Below, piece by piece: positions 10,750 through 21,818 of a DNA stretch of 64,000 nucleotides (position 1 is its first letter; each line of letters begins with the position of its first letter). The position numbers and the translations under genes are program-made. The stretch is taken from positions 143,599,741 through 143,663,740 of the forward strand of contig CM041465.1 of the NCBI GenBank assembly GCA_023213395.1, read 5' to 3'. The notes beneath the pieces were generated by a model. It had not been told where the DNA came from. It did not search any database and was given only the letters and a program-made list of their open reading frames with translations. The DNA is from Cycas panzhihuaensis (Eukaryota; Cycadophyta).

Positions 10750-12964
10750 GATGAAGAAATTGCCTTAAAATAAACTACTTTAAAAAAGTAAAGTACTTAA
10801 ACAAAATACTGAAATACTCTTAAATAAGATAATGAAGACACTAAAAAAATACAAGGAAAATTATCCCTCTTTAACTCTAGGACTTGTACAAGTATCCCAA
10901 TTAGGACTCAAGCTTCTCCAAAGTAAAAATTTTATATTAATGGTGATTACAAGCTAAAGTTTTATCAAGTTTGTTTAAGGGTCAACTCATAAGAAGCCCA
11001 TAAACTAGCATCAATTTTGATCATAAAAATATTATATCAAATGACTTCAAAAGTACTTAAAATATTATTTACTCAATGAAGGATCAAAATATGAACTAAA
11101 CACTTTTAACAACACTTGATTCTGACTTTTTATGACTAAGTTATGCTTTAAATAGTACAAGGAGCTCAAAATAATAAAGAGCCCTTTAGCACATAAAGTA
11201 CAAAGAAAATTTTCATCTACTTTAAGTCATTAAATGAGCTATCAAATATAAACCCAACATAGTTGTATGACCACTCATTTAATTTGGGTGGAAATATAAA
11301 ATACTTTGGAGTTAGCAAATTTGAAAATAGGCCCTACTAGTGATAGATATCTTTGTTGAAGTAAAAACAAGTGCCTAGTTTGAGACAACCTCCTTAAAAA
11401 ATATATTAGCCCTTTTTAGAAACTACTCTCTAGTCACTTGAATGATGAATATGACCTATTGGCTATAGGGCAAGGGAGCTATAGGACATTGAAGCTCAAA
11501 AAGATTTTGAATACTTCAATAAAAAGGTACATAGTATAAATCACCTGGCTAATAAATATGCATACATGAATATCAATTCTGTATATGGATACTTTAAAGA
11601 AAAGTGTGCAGTATGAGATAATTGGTCAATGATTCAAAATAAACACATCAATATCACTTGTATAAATGTAAGATGAAATTTACCATGATTTGAGAAAATC
11701 TCTTTATATTGATGAAGGCTTGGGGAGAGGTATGTTAAGCTAGGTACAACCTCAAAATGCTTGAGCAACATTATGTGTAGAAATTAATGGACTGAAGTGA
11801 GGTGAGAAGTAAATCTATATGGGAGCATCCAATCTCTTTGTAGGTTTGAGTGATCAATAATGTAGAGAGAACAACAAAGTTGTAAGACCTACCACCAATG
11901 GTCAAAAGGCATCCACAGTTGAAGAGATGACAGAAACAACAAGTTCATACCTAAGCACTTTTATAGAGTAGAGCCATAGATGAATATAATCATCATAGGG
12001 CAAAAAATATATGCACAAAAAAAAAGGCACATGATATCAAATATAGGCGTAAATATAACTTTCCTCGTAGTCTGTGTAAATAATGAATAAAAAATAAATA
12101 TTAAAATGATGTTTTCTAATTAAATAGAAATGCAAAGATTATAATTTCATCAATTGAAGGGCAAATATAAATATTTCATGCAAAGGTGGATAATGGACTG
12201 GTAAGTCAGACATAAGACTACATGTAAAAGAGGACACAAACATTGAGTGTGTAGACTATTGCAAGCCAGGAAAAAGGATGAAATATAATTCCTAATATGC
12301 GATAAGAGAAGCATAAAAAAGTGAATGTTCTCACGGCTGACTCTGTAGATAATGACCTAAGTTGACTCACTAAGCTTAATATAGATTTAAAAAAACTATC
12401 TTACAAGCTTGCCACCCTACAAGGTTAATATTATGAGCCAAATACCCTCAATAAGATATACAATTGCAACAAACTATCTTTATCAAGTTAAAAATGAGGT
12501 TGTAAGTGCGAGTAAACTTCCTTCGATGAGCATATGGTGCAAAGTGGCATAAATACACCCTATAGGGAGTCAATAAATTATGGCAGTAATGCAAAATTAA
12601 ATTACCTGAGTGTATCTCAGTGTAGACTTTGAATATAAAGGCAAAATACTAGATACATGAGAGGCATGCATTAGCCAATACAAATACAAAATATAGATAG
12701 ATACTCAAACTTGCGATGTATTTTTAGAAAGCCTACAAATATGGAAATCTAAGTGGCTAGCAAGTACAAGCACATACTACATGGAATACACTACTTAGGA
12801 TATACCACACTTCACCGCATAAAGATAAACCCAGATTCAGGTATAGAATATGATCATCTATAAGACATAGACTACTCAAAAGGACAAACTCTGAGACACA
12901 AGATTGGAAGTGAGAGATTGAAAAGCAACACAACCTAAATGTAACAAGAAGTGAGAGATTAAAA
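10750..12964. other. Cop-1 long leader, no gene seen
   Basis: About 2.2 kb lies between the gag start and the primer-binding site. I see no coherent frame and no LTR pair inside it. It may contain an older insertion whose ends are no longer visible. Confidence 0.5.
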
Positions 12965-12980
12965 CATGACTTTGATACTA
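12965..12980 (-). other. Cop-1 primer-binding site
   Basis: The minus strand reads TAGTATCAAAGTCATG directly inside the 5' LTR. The initiator tRNA-Met primer site is TGGTATCAGAGCCATG. All differences are G to A or C to T. Confidence 0.75.
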
Positions 12981-12982
12981 AA

Positions 12983-13276
12983 TGATGGAATTAGAGGACA
13001 AGAGTAGAGAGGAGAGGAAATAATGCATGCAAGAAAGGACAACCAATAATTAGTAAGGAAGGTGATGTTGAAAAACACTAGGGTCTTCAGACCCCCTGTA
13101 GATATAGGCAGGACCAAGAGGATTTAGCACACCTTTCAAGGTCCATCACTACCTAGCATTAACAAATGCCTAAAAATATACTGACACAAAATATTTCCTA
13201 TGATATGGGTTATTACCACAATGTGAGTAATCTCCCCAATTTGGGTAATTACCCCAAAGTGGACATTATTCCAATA
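12983..13276 (-). repeat. Cop-1 5' LTR
   Basis: It pairs with 6301-6594, with the same length and ends. Shared blocks include gggtcttcagacccc, which is itself a short palindrome, and gagtaatctccccaat. Confidence 0.8.
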
Positions 13277-13281
13277 TTAAG

Positions 13282-14790
13282 GAGTGAATTACCTTAAATT
13301 AATTATATAGTATGGTCATATAAGTATCAGGGTAATAGTCCATATGGAGTTGTGAACATTGGGTCCTACTTTTTTAGGACTAATCATAAGTTTATAAGGG
13401 TAGTTATATCTAACATTATGTTCAACTTTTGAGTCTATTTCTTTTATCATTTATATTATACATAGTTGAGACACCACTCCCTAAGGACCCCTTTTTAATA
13501 ATTTCTCCATTTGGTGGGAGCTAATAATTTAGGTAGGACTAATCATCATGCCCACCAAGGTGTATTATTGGTTGTTAATTGTAAACTTCATCCATAATTC
13601 AATGAAATCCGATAGGATGGGTCCTAATGTATAAAGTCATTGAGCCCCTAAGACCATGTCATAACCCCTTAATTAGAGTGTGAACATGATTGATTTCATA
13701 GTGTACTTCCCCATAGATAACTTGATGTTTAGACACTTACCCTTCCAAGCTAATGTTCCTCTGTTAACTATCATTACCTTGAAGTTATTGAGTAGGTAAT
13801 TGTAGCAACCTATCTATTTGTTTATACTACAATCAATAAAATTATGGGTGCTACCTGAGTCAATGATAATAATTAAATGATGTCCCTTAAAATATTCTAA
13901 CACCTTCAGAGTTTGGGATGTGTTAATTATGGCTAATGTGTGCACTAAAATTTCAGTAGCAATGTCCTCACTCTCAATGGTCTCTTCAGTTTGTTCATCA
14001 TCTGGGTTATCATCTGAGGTGTCTAATAGGTCAACTGTAGAAAGTTCCTTAACATCTAATAAATAGAGTTTTTATTCTAAACATTTTTTATCAGGTATAT
14101 ATTTCTTATGATAGTTATAACAAAGCTCCCTTACTCTATAGGCAGTCATCTCTTCATGACTTAAGTGCTTGGTAGGTGGTTCTCTAAGGGCTAGGACTAG
14201 GTTTGGTTGAATTAGGTATGGGGGTTAAAATTATAGAGTTTTAAATGGTTTTACTAACTTTGCTAACCTTAGGGTTTTTGTAAAACTAGTGGGCTTAAAC
14301 ATTTTAACTTCTACATGAATGTCTTCTTTTAAGCTACTAATAAAATAACTCTTGATGAAAGTCTTACCAAGACCTATTATTTGGTTTGTCAAAATTTTGA
14401 ATTATGTCTAATACTGGTAGATAGAATGAGTTTGTTTTAATTTAATTAAGAACCTTGTGAAATCTTCATGTTCACTTGGTCTAAATCATGTGAGTAAGTA
14501 TTTATAAAATTTGGCCCATATGAGGACACCACATTTTTTCCTAGCCATTGATACAAATGGATTACCTCATATTGTAGGTGAAATGATATTATGGAAACTA
14601 TTTGGTCCATGGGCATCTAATAGCTAGAGAAGTAATGTCCTACTTTATATAACCAACTACCCAGATCTTTCCCATTAAATTTAGGAAATTTTAAGTTAAG
14701 GGGATGGAATATGCCACTAGCCTAGGGTCCATTCAAAGATTGTTGGCTTCTATTAGTACCTTGTTCTATGGTAGAGTGCTTGCCTTACTA
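13282..14790 (-). pseudogene. Gyp-1 gag tail, zinc knuckle and protease
   Basis: Reading leftward, PPTKHLSHEEMTAYR then ELCYNYHKKY at about 14085-14185 is the gypsy gag tail with a zinc knuckle; its second Cys is now Tyr. An acidic linker follows. The protease reads IIIIDSGSTHNFID at about 13830-13875, with the catalytic D-S-G intact. The sequence then runs to the Cop-1 insertion at 13281, beyond which RT continues at 6295. Stops are spread through the frame. This places gag, protease and RT in normal gypsy order. Confidence 0.75.
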
Positions 14791-14793
14791 TAT

Positions 14794-14979
14794 TTATAAG
14801 TTCATGGCATTATATTTAGCATTCAATAAAGTCAACCTACTATTAAGATTGTCAATTTGATTTAATGCATCTAATTTGGATAGTAGTTGGAGTATGGTCA
14901 ATTGTGTTACTTGGATTGTTTTACTATCTTCATATATTTTCTCTAAGGAGAGGTCTTGGGATCTATGAACACTAGCCAT
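14794..14979 (-). pseudogene. Gyp-1 gag N-terminal fragment
   Basis: An open 61-codon stretch starting MASVHRSQDLSLEKIYED followed by a Leu-rich, coiled-coil-like segment (LQLLSKLDALNQIDNL). It lies at the expected place for the start of gag, upstream of the zinc knuckle. A diverged second copy of the same sequence is at about 15480-15650, in the duplicated unit. Confidence 0.55.
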
Positions 14980-15510
14980 AACCCAGTTATCAAAGATCTA
15001 TATTAAAATGATCAACTCAACGAGAGGATAAATTTGGATTTCCCTATTGTAGTTTCTAAATGCCCTTCAATTAATTGCTTAGGTATATCTAGATAAGGGG
15101 TTTTAGTATTTTGGATAACTTTTGAAGCATGTCTAGATTTGTTCATAGCCAAGATACAAAAAAAATTGAGTTGAAGGAATATTTAGCATGTAGACTCTCT
15201 TATATACTTCTTAGTGTAAATTGACCCACTATCTCATGGCACTAACTATGGAGGGTTATCATACTTATAATCATGTTATTTGTCTTCTAGATCTACATTG
15301 AGGATGACTTCCTAGTACTAACTACTAACCAATGTAGTAGAGGTTATAAATGACTCATGCTTGCCTAAGGTTTCCTATAACTAAGTATCTCCTAACCTAG
15401 GGGGTCCTCTTATAGACCTAAAAGTATGTAGAGGCTTGATTCCATATACACATGTTGTATAAGGCCTAAGTATTGGTTCCTTTTGTATCTTACTTTATAC
15501 ATTAGCTTTT
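14833..15510. repeat. Gyp-1 internal tandem duplication, copy 1
   Basis: It aligns by eye with 15511-16420. Both begin caacctactattaaga and share ctctaaggagag, gagaggataaatttgga and tttatacattagctt. Copy 1 lacks roughly 230 bases present in copy 2. Confidence 0.75.
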
Positions 15511-16420
15511 CAACCTACTATTAAGATCATTAATTTAGTTTAAGGCATCTGATTTGGATAGTAGTTGGAGTATGGTTGATTGTATTACTTGGATTATTTT
15601 ACTATCTTCATCTATTTTCTCTAAGGAGAGATTTTGGGATCTATGAACACTAGTCATATTAGCTTCTATGGGTTGTCTAACCAAGTTATCAATGTTCTAT
15701 ATTAAAATGATTAGCTCAACGAGAGGATAAATTTGGAATAGATGACTAAAAGTTAAGATTTTTTACCTTAAACTTTTATGTTCTCATATTTACCAAATTC
15801 TTAACAATCTTTAAAATATTTCTTCTTATAGTTTTAAAATTTCTATTAGATCACTGCCTCAGTCTATCTTGATTAATGGTTATAATACTTTTAGTCATTG
15901 TCCAAGTAGGTCCAGATCTATTCCTAACTATTTGTAAGATATTCCCTATTGTCATTTCCAGATATCCTACAATTCACTACCTAGGTATATCCAGATCAAG
16001 GGTTTTAGTATTTTGGATAACTTTCAAAGCATGTCTAGATTTGTTCATTGTCAAGGCATAAAAAATTTCTAATTGAAGGAGTATTTGGCCTACAAGCTCT
16101 CTCATATACTTCTCAATCAATAATGGTGAATTAAACCACTATCTCAAGACACTAACTATGGAGAATTATCATAATTGTAGTCATGTTATCTATCTTCTAG
16201 GTCTACATAGAGCATAACTTCCTAGTACTAATTGTTAACCAATGTATTAGATGTTACAAACGACTAATGGCTACCTCAGACTTCCTATAACTAGGTATCT
16301 CCTAGCCTAGGGGGGTCTTCCTATATACCCAAAGGTATGTCGAGGATTGATTCCACATACATATGTTGTCTAAGGCCTAGGTATTAGTTGCTTTCACATC
16401 TCACTTTATACATTAGCTTA
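15511..16420. repeat. Gyp-1 internal tandem duplication, copy 2
   Basis: The second unit abuts copy 1 directly. It includes an extra segment at about 15745-15950 that copy 1 lacks, so either copy 1 lost it or copy 2 gained it. It lies between the gag start and the 5' LTR. Confidence 0.75.
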
Positions 16421-16671
16421 TCGCAAAGCATACTTAAACAATAACGATAACTCTATGATTTTTGAAAACTACCAAAATAGGGTTTCTAACTTAGACACCA
16501 CTATAAAAAATAAAAATAAAAAGAGAGGAGAAATTTAGGCATGAGGTTAATATCCTACTATTTTTGCCACTTTTTTATCACCAAGATCCCATAAGGGTGA
16601 GGTGAGAGCATATAGTGGTTAGTTACAATAAGCTACTAAAAATCACTATAGTAGAATATGGCCCTAGAAGG
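16421..16671. other. Gyp-1 leader next to the primer site
   Basis: No gene is seen. It is AT-rich and ends at the primer-binding site. Confidence 0.5.
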
Positions 16672-16684
16672 TGCTTTGATACCA
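16672..16684 (-). other. Gyp-1 primer-binding site
   Basis: The minus strand reads TGGTATCAAAGC two bases inside the right LTR. The tRNA-Met primer site is TGGTATCAGAGC, one G to A change away. Confidence 0.7.
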
Positions 16685-16686
16685 CT

Positions 16687-17068
16687 TGATATGATACTCC
16701 CTACAACTACAGATGTTAAAAATAGCAATGTATATAAAGCTATAGCTCAAATCATAAGATGACCAAATCACCAAACTGTTGATATTCATAAGGAATCGTT
16801 TACAACTGTAAGTCCCATTGAGGGGGCAACCCCCTTAAGAGCAAACCTTAATTATAAGAGATTCAATGATATCTTTAAGACTACAAAAGGTACAAGTATA
16901 AAGGAGAGGCTTATCTTAGTCATGCTATTGAGTGGTGTTTGTGGGATAATTCATTTCATACAAAATAACCATATGAGATATAAAATGACTATTACAATGC
17001 TTTATGTATTATGACTATTATATGGCTTTATATAATAGATGGTTAAAACACGAGGGTCCTAATAAGCA
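16687..17068 (-). repeat. Gyp-1 5' LTR
   Basis: It pairs with 3211-3574. It starts tgatatgatactccc and ends near tcctaataagca. The sequence just outside (17069-17120) looks like a second polypurine and gene-end region rather than random flank, which would make this LTR shared by two internal regions. Confidence 0.65.
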
Positions 17069-17145
17069 TCTTCATTTCCTATACCTCTCCCCATAGACAC
17101 CATTGTCCAAGATATAATCCTTATGTATAATGTGAGTGAGGATTA

Positions 17146-17150
17146 GGATG
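17146..17150. repeat. Cop-2 target-site duplication, left (ggatg)
   Basis: A perfect match to 22454-22458, directly outside the LTRs of Cop-2. Confidence 0.9.
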
Positions 17151-17779
17151 TGTTGAGAATAGAAGGTCCAACCCTCTAATAGCCACCAAGATCTATTACT
17201 TTCTCACAACTAGTTACAGAAATGAAACATACAATTACATGCAAGTTCTTAAAATCAGAGATTATACAGTAACAAGACAATGAAATCCAAAACATCATAT
17301 GTGCACCTGATATAACGTGGTAAAACCCTAGAAGTATGCTAGGGAAACATCCACACAGGAAAGGTATCGATCTTTATTATTGCAGAATGGAGAAATAGTA
17401 CATCACAGATATAGAGTGCTCTCTAGAACAATAATCAGTTGCGGCCCTATTCACAGTACATTTCATAACATTACAACATAATAAGAAAAGCCCTAAAATG
17501 GGCTACATGAGAGGACATCCAAGACCTAAAATCTCAACCATAGAATCTAGGGTATTTTTTGTTATGCACCGATTCTCTTTACACTTTAATAAGGTTTACA
17601 TGGTCAATTTTTCAGGTCGGGGGCTATCGCCCTTGAACCCCCTCCTAGTGGGGGGTGTTCCACCCCATGACCCAGCCAAGGGGCTCACTTTGGAACCCCC
17701 CGAGAAAGATTAGGCAGGGAAACCATGCCGAAAATAGGCCATAATTTTAGGCCTATAATTGTTGTCACAATACCCAACA
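17151..17779 (-). repeat. Cop-2 3' LTR with GC-rich hairpin block
   Basis: It aligns almost colinearly with 21819-22453. At 17618-17705 it contains a block of alternating C and G runs (for example gggggctatcgccc) inside otherwise AT-rich DNA. Confidence 0.92.
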
Positions 17780-17800
17780 ATCTCCACCTTGACAACAATT
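17780..17800 (-). other. Cop-2 polypurine tract
   Basis: The minus strand reads TTGTCAAGGTGGAGAT directly before the LTR start TGTTGGG, the usual copia plus-strand primer layout. Confidence 0.8.
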
Positions 17801-17906
17801 ACCTGCTACCTTTCCTAGATCCTTCATCATCTTTTTAAGCCAAGAAGTCAAATACCATTTGAACTTCTCTAATGAATCTTAGTTTAGTGAATATATTAGC
17901 ACAATT

Positions 17907-18877
17907 CTAATTGGTGTGAATCTTCTCAAGTGCCACTCCACTTGCTTCCACAACTTGTCTAACAAAATGGTACTTTAAAGTAATATGCTTTGTTCTACTA
18001 TGATAAGCTGGATTCTTGGCTAGGTAAATAGCACTTTGACTATCATAAAATACCTTTACATTTTCCTGTCTCCTTCCAAGCTCAACCAATAGACCACAGA
18101 ACAGATTGCTTCTTTACAAGCATGTGCTGCAACAATATATTCAGCTTCCATGGTTGACAGTGTAATTGTGCTCTGCAATTTGGACATCCAACTAACTGGA
18201 CCATTTGCAAGAGTGAAAATATAACCTGAAGTAGACCTTCTTTTGTCTAAATCTCCTACAAAAGCTGAATCGACATATCCACCAACTTGATTACCTGTAC
18301 CTCCAAAGGTGATGTAATAATCACTAGTGCCTCTCAAATACCGAAGCACCCATTTCGCTGCAGCCCAATACTCCTTTCCTGGTTTTCCCATAAACTTACT
18401 AACTACACCGGCTGCATGTGAAATATCAGGTCTTGTACATACCATGGCATACATCAAACTTCCTACTGCACTGGCATAAGGTACACGAGATATATAAGCC
18501 TTTTCTTCTTCACTACTAGGACTCATATTAGATGAAAGCTTGAAGTGGGAAGCCAAAGGGATACTCATTGGTTTCACATTTGCCATCCCAAACCTGGTTA
18601 GCACCTTCTCCACATATTTCTGCTGTGATAACCATAGCTTACCACTTTTCCTATATCTGTGTATCTCCATGCCTAAGATTTGTTTTGCAGCTCCTAAATC
18701 CTTTATATCAAAAGTCCTAGCCAATTGAGCCTTTAGCGTATTGATTTCTACCATGCTCTTGCTTGCAACCAGCATGTCATCAATATATAACACCAAGATA
18801 ATGAATAAGCTATTGTCCATAAATTTAAAGTAAACACAATGATCATACTCACTTCTTTTGAAATTTTGGCTCTCCAT
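17907..18877 (-). pseudogene. Cop-2 reverse transcriptase C-terminal half and RNase H
   Basis: A 273-codon frame (18877-18056) carries the RT catalytic box YIDDML at residues 31-36, DLGAAKQILGMEI, the connection segment RVPYASAVGSLMYAM, and the start of RNase H with YVDSAF, RRSTSGYIFTLANG and TMEAEYIVAAHACKEA. A frameshift near 18060-18090 moves the rest into a second frame (18089-17907) holding YDSQSAIYLAKNPAYHSRT and KYHFVRQVV, the last RNase H acidic residue and the copia tail. Together they give a complete polymerase C-terminus and an RNase H broken once. The RT fingers lie upstream at 18880-19335 with stops. Confidence 0.9.
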
Positions 18878-18879
18878 AA

Positions 18880-19340
18880 AGGCATCAAACTTCTTGTACC
18901 ACTACCTGGGTGATTGTTTCAGGCCATACAATGATTTCCTGAGCCTGCAAATAAGTCTTTTCCTGCCATCTTGTACAAACCCCTCTGGTTGATCCATATA
19001 GATCTCCTTATCTAAATCTCCATGTAGAAAAGTTGTTTTTACATCTAACTACTCTAACTCTAAATCAAGAGAAGCTACCAATGCTAACAGTACTTGAATT
19101 GAAACAAGTTTAACAACTAGTGAAAAGATCTCATGAAAGTCAATACCTGCTTTCTATGTAAAGCCTTTTGCCACCAGTCATGCCTTGTATTTATCAACCT
19201 TTCCATCAACATCTGTTTTCTTTTTGAAAACCCACCTGCAACCAACAGTCTTCCTGTCATGTGGAAGTTCTACCAAGTCCCATGAATGATTTTTCTTCAA
19301 GGCATCTATCTCTTCCTGCATAGCCCTTATCCACTTCTCT
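18880..19340 (-). pseudogene. Cop-2 reverse transcriptase N-terminal part
   Basis: The minus strand reads LVELPHDRKTVGCRWVFKKK, VDKYKA, LVAKGF, then TTFLHGDLDKEIYMDQPEGF and RLRKSLYGLKQSPR toward 18900. These are the classical copia RT fingers and palm motifs. At least four stops interrupt them, and the long open frame begins only at 18877. Confidence 0.8.
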
Positions 19341-19363
19341 CCATAAATATCATCTACTACTTC

Positions 19364-19558
19364 CTAATAACATGTGGGCTCACCATCATTAGAAACTAAA
19401 GCAATAAGAATAAAAGGGTTGTACCTGTCAAGTGGATGATTGACTCGTATAGATCTTCTAACTATTGGCAGAGGAGTATCCACATACTCCTGTGAATCTG
19501 CTAGTGATTCATCTTCAGAAAGATCTTCATGCTCTTCTGATTCCACAGATGGCTGCAT
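19364..19558 (-). pseudogene. Cop-2 integrase-RT linker
   Basis: An acidic open stretch (EEHEDLSEDESLADSQEY) followed by RRSIRVNHPLDRYNPF, the usual variable linker between copia integrase and RT that ends in an R-x-S-x-R-x-x-x-P motif. It is in the same order as in intact elements. Confidence 0.75.
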
Positions 19559-19789
19559 TTTAAACTTAACTTGTTGATGTTCATCTTGCTGCTCCTATTT
19601 CATTTCAGCTTCTACAACATGCGATTTTACAAGGGGAGATTCATCAAATATGACATCTCTATTAATGGTGATTTTGTGGGCAGTAGGATCCCACAACCTG
19701 TATCCCTTCACACCATCCTTATCACCATAACCAACAAAAATATATCTCTTGGATTTTGGGTCTAACTTTGAATGTTTACTTTTGTCAAT

Positions 19790-20959
19790 CTAGGCATAAG
19801 AATCACAACCAAAAACTTTTAAATTTGACAAATCACATGGATGTCCAGTCCATACCTCTTCAGGAATCTTACAATCTATTACAACTGATGGTGACCTGTT
19901 TACCAGATAGCAAGTTGTTCGAATAGCTTCTGCCCACAAGCCCTGCTCCACTCCTGTATTACTTAGCATGCTTCTTGCTCTTTCCAGGAGTGTCCTATTG
20001 ATGCACTCAATAATGCCATTTTGTTGCAAAGTATAGCTAATGATCTTGTGTCTTTCGATCCCAGCTTCTCTATAATAGTTCTCAAATTCCAAGGAGTTAA
20101 ACTCACCTCCATTGTCAGTTCTTAAACATTTGATTGTCTTACCAGTACTATTCTCAACTAAAGCCTTGAACTGCTTAAACACACTGAAAACTTCAGATTT
20201 CTTTTTGAAAAAATAGACCCATACCTTCCTGGAGTAATCATCTATAAATGTGACAAAATACAATGATCCTCCATAAGATATTTTAGGGGCTGGCCCCCAT
20301 ACATCTGAATGTATGTAATCTAGAATGCCTTTACTAGTGTGACTCCCTACTTTAAACCTAAGTCTACACTGTTTTCCAAAAACACAATGTTTACAGAAAG
20401 CCAAATCTGAAAGCTGTAAGTTAGGAAGTAACTTATAATTTATGAGCACCTTAAGTCCTTTCTCACTCATGTGCCCAAGTCTTTGATGCCATAGCTGAGT
20501 AGGATCTTCTACAATCTTTGACGTTGTAGCTGCTTGGCTGACATCTATACTTCCCACTAAAATATAAAGATTTCCTCTCTTTAAGGCTTTCATAACAACC
20601 AAGGCACCCTTTGACACCTTTAGGACTCCTTCATGACCTGTATGCTTAAAACCACTTGAATCTAATTCACCCAAAGAAATTAGGTTCCTTTTTAAATCAG
20701 GTACATGTCTAACCTCAGTTAATGTTCTGACTACCCCATCGAACATCTTAATTCTGATGCTACCAATGCCCACTGTCTTACAAGAAACTTCATTTCCCAT
20801 AAGCACATCACCACCATCAAGAGGTTGGTATGATGAGAACCAACTCCTGTGTGGACACATGTGGTGCAAAGCACCTGAATCTAATAACCAGTCATGGTGA
20901 TAATGAGAAACATTACAAGCAACCAAGACATCATCATCCATACCTTCATTCGACTCCAC
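19790..20959 (-). CDS. Cop-2 protease and integrase (open 389 codons)
   Basis: The longest open frame in the window. Residues 23-35 hold the aspartic protease site (WLLDSGALHHMC, D27-S28-G29). Residues 158-192 hold the integrase zinc-binding H158, H163, C189, C192. The catalytic core has D219 (HSDVWGP), D282 (RTDNGGEF) and E318 (IIECINRT), with 35 residues between the second Asp and the Glu as in active integrases. It releases the mature proteins and joins copia cDNA to host DNA. The frame stops at residue 389 in the post-core segment, where the family normally reads on into RT. The gag frame overlaps upstream in another frame. The internal Met is only the first in the frame, not a proven start. 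Confidence 0.88.
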   Translation of the reverse strand: MESNEGMDDDVLVACNVSHYHHDWLLDSGALHHMCPHRSWFSSYQPLDGGDVLMGNEVSCKTVGIGSIRIKMFDGVVRTLTEVRHVPDLKRNLISLGELDSSGFKHTGHEGVLKVSKGALVVMKALKRGNLYILVGSIDVSQAATTSKIVEDPTQLWHQRLGHMSEKGLKVLINYKLLPNLQLSDLAFCKHCVFGKQCRLRFKVGSHTSKGILDYIHSDVWGPAPKISYGGSLYFVTFIDDYSRKVWVYFFKKKSEVFSVFKQFKALVENSTGKTIKCLRTDNGGEFNSLEFENYYREAGIERHKIISYTLQQNGIIECINRTLLERARSMLSNTGVEQGLWAEAIRTTCYLVNRSPSVVIDCKIPEEVWTGHPCDLSNLKVFGCDSYA

Positions 20960-20992
20960 CTGATTCGCCTCCTTGGCAGGGTCTTCCTTTTT

Positions 20993-21747
20993 CTAGAACT
21001 CCTTCCTTTTGTAACAATCCTTCTTGAGGTGACCGGTCTTATTATAATGCCAACACCTGAGCTTACTCTTTTTGCTCTTTGACTTAGATCTCGATGTATC
21101 CCTGGAATTTTGTCCTCTCTCAAATGTTCTACCCCTTATTATCATGGCTTCTGGTGTGGAGGTTTCAAGACTAGACTTCCTCTGCACTTCTTCTATTATC
21201 AAAGCACTCACAACAGAGTCATATTCTAATTCATCTATAGTGCTAAAACTAATTAAGGTGACAATATTATCCTAGGATTAGGTAATGAGCATAACAGGGT
21301 AACTGCCTTGTCTTCATCCTCAATTTTAACATAGATACTAGTCAATTGACAAATAAGAGTATTAAAAATATTTAAATAGTCAACGATTTTTGTACCTTCC
21401 TTCATCCGTAACAAGTACAGTTGCCTCTTCAGGTAGATTCAGTTCGTTACTGATTTGGTCATATATAGGCCTTAGAACCGAGTCCATAATCCTACTGCCA
21501 TCTGTTCCCCTGCGATGTTAAACAAAACTTCATTTGCCAAGCACAATCATATTGTGCTAAGTGCCTTTTTGTCTAAATCATCCCATTCATCATCATCCAT
21601 CCCTGCGGGTTTCTTCGATTTTCCTGCAAGGGCTTTGTACAAACCCTGCTATACAAGAATATCGTATGCTTTTAGCTTCCACAACTCGAAGTTGTTCTTG
21701 CCATTGAATTTCTCCACCTCAAACTTTGCACTCGTCAGTTTCGCCAT
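20993..21747 (-). pseudogene. Cop-2 gag
   Basis: It starts at 21747 with MAKLTSAKFEVEKFNGKNNF, the common copia gag opening, about 70 bases inside the primer site. Four or more stops break the N-terminal domain. The final 72 codons (21211-20993) are open and contain a basic Ser/Lys stretch and a complete CCHC zinc knuckle, CWHYNKTGHLKKDC, which binds packaged RNA. Gag would form the virus-like particle in the cytoplasm. The frame changes to reach the protease at 20959. Confidence 0.82.
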
Positions 21748-21802
21748 TTAGTGTAGAAAAGTTGACACCAAAAACCTTCACAAATTCGTTGTAAGAAAGG
21801 AG

Positions 21803-21818
21803 TGGCTCTGGTACCACT
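21803..21818 (-). other. Cop-2 primer-binding site
   Basis: The minus strand reads TGGTACCAGAGCCACTC just inside the 5' LTR, complementary in type to the 3' end of initiator tRNA-Met (canonical TGGTATCAGAGCC). Confidence 0.85.

Larger units (their letters stand above)
6301..13276 (-). mobile_element. Cop-1: decayed Ty1/copia element inside Gyp-1
   Basis: LTRs of equal length (294 bp) at 6301-6594 and 12983-13276 bracket minus-strand gag, protease, integrase, RT and RNase H in copia order (integrase before RT). A degenerate tRNA-Met primer site is at 12965-12980 and a short purine tract (minus AGGAGAAA) is at 6595-6602. The insertion interrupts Gyp-1 at the start of RT, so it is younger than Gyp-1. 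The leader between primer site and gag is about 2.2 kb, long for copia. Confidence 0.8.
3211..17068 (-). mobile_element. Gyp-1: decayed Ty3/gypsy (chromovirus-like) element split by Cop-1
   Basis: Two similar segments, 3211-3574 and 16687-17068, flank a minus-strand gag-protease-RT-RNase H-integrase series. A primer site resembling the tRNA-Met type lies just inside the right copy. The order of domains (integrase last, nearest the left LTR) is that of Ty3/gypsy. The integrase tail ends in a chromodomain-like motif, pointing to the chromovirus branch. The element is interrupted at the start of RT by Cop-1 (6301-13276); without it the element is about 6.9 kb, but that figure includes an internal duplication. 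No TSD is visible around the LTR pair, and the right LTR seems to be followed by a second polypurine-like region. Confidence 0.75.

Noticed and set aside
20830-21275. Overlapping plus-strand frames over Cop-2 gag and protease
   Set aside because: They are antisense shadows of the zinc-knuckle and protease frames.
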